NCBI GenBank assembly: GCA_039649115.1
Contig: JBBWZQ010000319.1
Span: 1-7,954, forward strand
Length of the DNA: 7,954 nt
Direction of reading: 5' to 3'
Source: DATEJJ01 sp039649115
GTDB taxonomy: Bacteria; Actinomycetota; Actinomycetes; Mycobacteriales; Micromonosporaceae
This document shows, piece by piece, positions 5,932-7,954 of the stretch. Position numbers and translations under genes: made by a program. The notes below the pieces were generated by a model. It had not been told where the DNA came from, searched no databases, and saw nothing but the letters and a program-made list of their open reading frames with translations. Positions within the stretch are counted from its first letter, which is position 1. Each line of letters starts with the position of its first letter.

Positions 5932-6776
5932 CCGCACCATCCGCCGTGCGTACCGGCGCCACGCCGACCGCGCTGCCCGTACGCCCGCCGGCCCGGCAGG
6001 CCGGCTTCGCCGCCACCGTCGCCGCCGTCGCGGCCCGTACCGTGCGCAAGTTCGTGCGTTCGCCGCAACTGCTGGTCACCACCTTCGTCGGCGGCGCCAC
6101 CTTCATGGTGCTGTTCCGGTACATCTTCGGCGGCGCCGTGGCCCCCGGCGGGGTCAGCTACGTCGACTTCCTCATACCCGGCATGGTGCTCACCAGCGTC
6201 CTGATCACCGGCACCGGTACCGCCATCGGCGTCGCCGACGACCTCAGCCAGGGCTTCACCGACCGGCTGCGCTCCCTGCCCACGCGGCGGCTCGCCCTGA
6301 TCGCCGGCCGGGTGCTCGCCGAGACCGTCATCGCCGCCCTCGGCACTGCCTTCACCGCCGCGCTCGGCTTCGTCGTCGGGTTCCGGCTGCACGGCAGCAT
6401 CGCCCAGGCGCTGGCCGCGTTCGGTCTCTGTGTGGTCTGCGGGTTCGCCTTCACCTGGGTGTTCGTCGCCCTCGGCCTGGCCGCCGGCAACCCGCAGACG
6501 GCGCAGGGCATGTCCATGCTGGCGTACCCGGTGATCTTCGTCTCCAGCGCCTACGTCCGGGTCGACACGCTCCCCGGCTGGATGCAGCCGGTCGCCGCAC
6601 ACCAGCCGGTCACCGCCCTATGCAACGCGGTCCGCTCGCTCGCCCTCGGCGACCCGGCACTCGCCGGCCTGGCGCACACCACCGGCTACTGGGTGCTCGT
6701 GGCGCTGGTCTGGACGATCGGTATCACCCTCCTGTTCGCTCCACTCACCGTGCTCCAGTTCCGGCGGGCGAGGTAA
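5928..6776 (+). CDS. ABC-2 type exporter permease, DrrB-like
   Basis: This is the membrane-spanning partner of the upstream ATPase; two copies would form the export channel with two ATPase subunits. The 282-residue product has a polar, Pro/Ala-rich N-terminus of about 35 residues, then about six hydrophobic segments (roughly 48-67, 84-104, 130-152, 160-185, 196-212, 253-276). Family marks are VDFLIPGMVLTSVL (79-92), the conserved cytoplasmic loop DRLRSLPTRRLALIAGRVLA (112-131) that contacts the ATPase, and NPQTAQGMSML followed by SSAYVRVDTLPGWMQPVA (206-223). The start is GTG 5928, overlapping the ATPase stop, with AGGAG (5917-5921) 6 nt upstream. Length and order match DrrB proteins. It appears to be the last gene of the operon; no clear terminator follows. 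Confidence 0.93.
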   Translation: MTAPSAVRTGATPTALPVRPPARQAGFAATVAAVAARTVRKFVRSPQLLVTTFVGGATFMVLFRYIFGGAVAPGGVSYVDFLIPGMVLTSVLITGTGTAIGVADDLSQGFTDRLRSLPTRRLALIAGRVLAETVIAALGTAFTAALGFVVGFRLHGSIAQALAAFGLCVVCGFAFTWVFVALGLAAGNPQTAQGMSMLAYPVIFVSSAYVRVDTLPGWMQPVAAHQPVTALCNAVRSLALGDPALAGLAHTTGYWVLVALVWTIGITLLFAPLTVLQFRRAR

Positions 6777-7267
6777 CCCGGCGCAGCCGTGCGGCGCTGT
6801 CGGTCGCGACGAGCTCTCCATGGGACAGCACGCACAGGGCTGCGCCTGCTACAAGACCTGCCCGCGATCACAGCACGGCGCGTTGGGCCAGTTCGGTGCC
6901 ATCGATCGAGGTAGGTTCGCATGGGTCTGCCATCGGCGGTTCGATCGCGACCCGGCATGGTGGTTTCGACGGCACGTACTCCAATGCACCACGACCGCGA
7001 GCCCATCTTCCCACGGGTGTCGGCCGATGACATGATCGTTTGGGACATCGAGCGACGTCGCATATCGTCAATACGACAGCCCGAGCCAGGACCGCCTTGT
7101 TGGTCTCCATCTACTTGTCGCAGCGCAGCTCATCGCATGATCAACCGACATGATTTCTGACACCGCACAGTCGATGTCGAGTCAATGCCAGTCGGTCGGA
7201 TGTGGCTATGGCTCATCGTGCTCGCCAGGGCCGATCATGGAGGTGTCGGGAAGGACGGGACCCAAGG
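6777..7267. other. Gene-free, lower-G+C stretch upstream of the cysteine synthase gene
   Basis: I see no credible gene here on either strand. The open frames are short, Cys/Arg/His-rich, and read like no family I know. A hand count of 7021-7200 gives about 56% G+C, clearly below the neighbouring genes, which suggests decayed or imported sequence or an A/T-richer promoter region. A sigma-70-like pair, TTGGGA (7040-7045) and TATCGT (7063-7068) with a 17-bp spacer, points toward the cysteine synthase gene from about 200 bp away; it is only a weak candidate. Just after the permease stop, GCCG-TG-CGGC (6787-6796) could form a very small stem without a T-run, too weak to call a terminator. Confidence 0.5.
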
Positions 7268-7954
7268 GTGATCTTCGATGATGTGACGGCGACCGTTGGT
7301 GGTACACCGCTGGTGGAGTTGGGCCGCCTGGCTCACGGCCTGCCCGCTCGGGTGGTAGCCAAGCTGGAAATGCGCAACCCGTGCGGCAGCGTCAAGGACC
7401 GGGTCGGTGTGGCGCTGATCGGGGACGCCGAGCGACGTGGGGTGCTGCGGCCGGGGATGACACTGGTCGAGGCGACCGGCGGCAACACCGGCATTGGGCT
7501 GGCGTTCGCCGCCGCGGTGCGCGGTTACCACCTCGTGCTCACGATGCCACAAAGCATGTCAACCGAACGGGTCGCATTGCTGCGGCATTTGGGCGCCCGG
7601 GTGGTGCTCACCCCGGGCAGCCTGATGGGCGACGCGGTCACCGAAGCCCGTCGGCTGGTGCAGGAGATTCCGGGTTCGGTAATGCTGGACCAGTTCACGA
7701 ACCCGGCCAACCCGGACCTGCACCGGCGTACGACGGCGGTGGAGATCTGGGACGACACGGACGGGGCGGTGGACGTGTTCGTCTCCGCGGTCGGCACGGG
7801 CGGCACCATCACCGGGGTCGGAGAGGTACTCAAAGCCCGCAAGCCCAGCGTGCGGGTAGTCGCGGTCGAGCCGGCAAGCGCGGCGGTACTGTCCGGCCAC
7901 CCCGCCGGGCAGCATCAGATTCCCGGTATCGGGGTTGGGTTCGTGCCCGAGGTA
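7268..7954 (+). CDS. Cysteine synthase (O-acetylserine sulfhydrylase family), 3' end cut by window
   Basis: This is a PLP-dependent fold-type II enzyme of the CysK/CysM family, which normally makes L-cysteine from O-acetylserine (or an activated serine) and sulfide in the cytoplasm. The 229 residues present (family about 310) include VGGTPLVEL (10-18), NPCGSVKDR (37-45) with PLP-binding Lys43, the substrate loop EATGGNTGIGLA (68-79), MPQSMSTERVALLRHLGA (93-110), DQFTNPANPDLHRRT (141-155), the phosphate-cradle GTGGT (176-180) and IPGIGVGFVPEV at the edge. Two positions are unusual: Cys39 in NPxGSVKDR, and TGGNTG where TSGNTG is usual. GTG 7268 is chosen because the protein then begins like family members; the GGAAGGA upstream (7249-7255) is rather far at 12 nt. 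In-frame ATG 7208 would add 20 mostly Arg-rich residues with no good binding site. The frame is open to the last base. Family is firm; whether it is housekeeping CysK or a specialised homologue is not. Confidence 0.9.
   Translation, partial: MIFDDVTATVGGTPLVELGRLAHGLPARVVAKLEMRNPCGSVKDRVGVALIGDAERRGVLRPGMTLVEATGGNTGIGLAFAAAVRGYHLVLTMPQSMSTERVALLRHLGARVVLTPGSLMGDAVTEARRLVQEIPGSVMLDQFTNPANPDLHRRTTAVEIWDDTDGAVDVFVSAVGTGGTITGVGEVLKARKPSVRVVAVEPASAAVLSGHPAGQHQIPGIGVGFVPEV

Noticed and set aside
4846..5940. 364-codon antisense frame over the ATPase gene
   Set aside because: It is another shadow of the ATPase coding sequence, with no recognisable domain and no supported start.
4884..6602. 572-codon open frame antisense to the ABC exporter genes
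   Set aside because: It mirrors two well-supported genes, is full of low-complexity Arg/Gly/Ser/Ala runs, and matches no family. Long antisense frames are expected in high-GC coding DNA.
6820..7160. Overlapping short frames between the permease and cysteine synthase genes on both strands
   Set aside because: They have no recognisable motifs, no convincing ribosome binding sites and unusual residue composition. I considered transposase remnants but found no catalytic motif.
1..7954. CRISPR arrays, tRNA or rRNA genes
   Set aside because: I saw no regularly spaced repeats with unique spacers and no tRNA-like cloverleaf or rRNA signature on either strand.

Overview
The window is high-GC DNA: genes are about 70% G+C by eye, third codon positions are almost all G or C, and GTG starts occur beside strong AGGAG-type ribosome binding sites. 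Together with the protein families present, this fits an actinomycete. A Micromonosporaceae or Streptomyces relative is plausible, but that is inference; no marker gene fixes the genus. The gene content looks like accessory, stress- or xenobiotic-responsive chromosome: several small transport and redox units, each with its own regulator or operator, separated by gene-poor stretches and one transposon remnant.

Left module (194-2809). A leftward pair encodes a WrbA/flavodoxin-type quinone reductase and a 14-helix DHA2 drug exporter. A rightward marR gene diverges from it. The 95-bp divergent gap holds three tandem 12-bp perfect palindromes, two of them identical, which are very likely MarR operators controlling both directions. 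The simplest reading is a self-contained sensor, reductase and efflux unit for quinones, electrophiles or a related toxic compound.

Middle (2810-4805). A gap of about 340 bp with two short palindromes leads into a remnant of an IS256-family (Mutator-type) insertion sequence: the right end and the C-terminal third of the transposase remain, and the N-terminal part is gone. Beyond it is a leftward ECF sigma factor of the SigJ/ECF41-like type, with a fused C-terminal SnoaL-like domain. Its diagnostic motifs are partly degenerate, and the enzyme gene usual beside this type is not in the window.

Right module (4871-6776). Divergent from the sigma gene is a translationally coupled DrrA/DrrB-type ABC exporter pair, an ATPase and an ABC-2 permease overlapping at GTGA. 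A perfect 7-3-7 inverted repeat typical of TetR-family operators lies between the sigma gene and the exporter, but no tetR gene is in the window. A gene-free tract of about 490 bp with lower G+C follows. The window ends inside a cysteine synthase (cysK-like) gene that starts at 7268 and runs off the right edge.

No wholly new system is evident. The most notable signals are the triple palindrome array at the marR promoter, the orphan TetR-type operator, the divergent ECF-SnoaL sigma factor beside transposon debris, and the active-site loop variant in the cysteine synthase.
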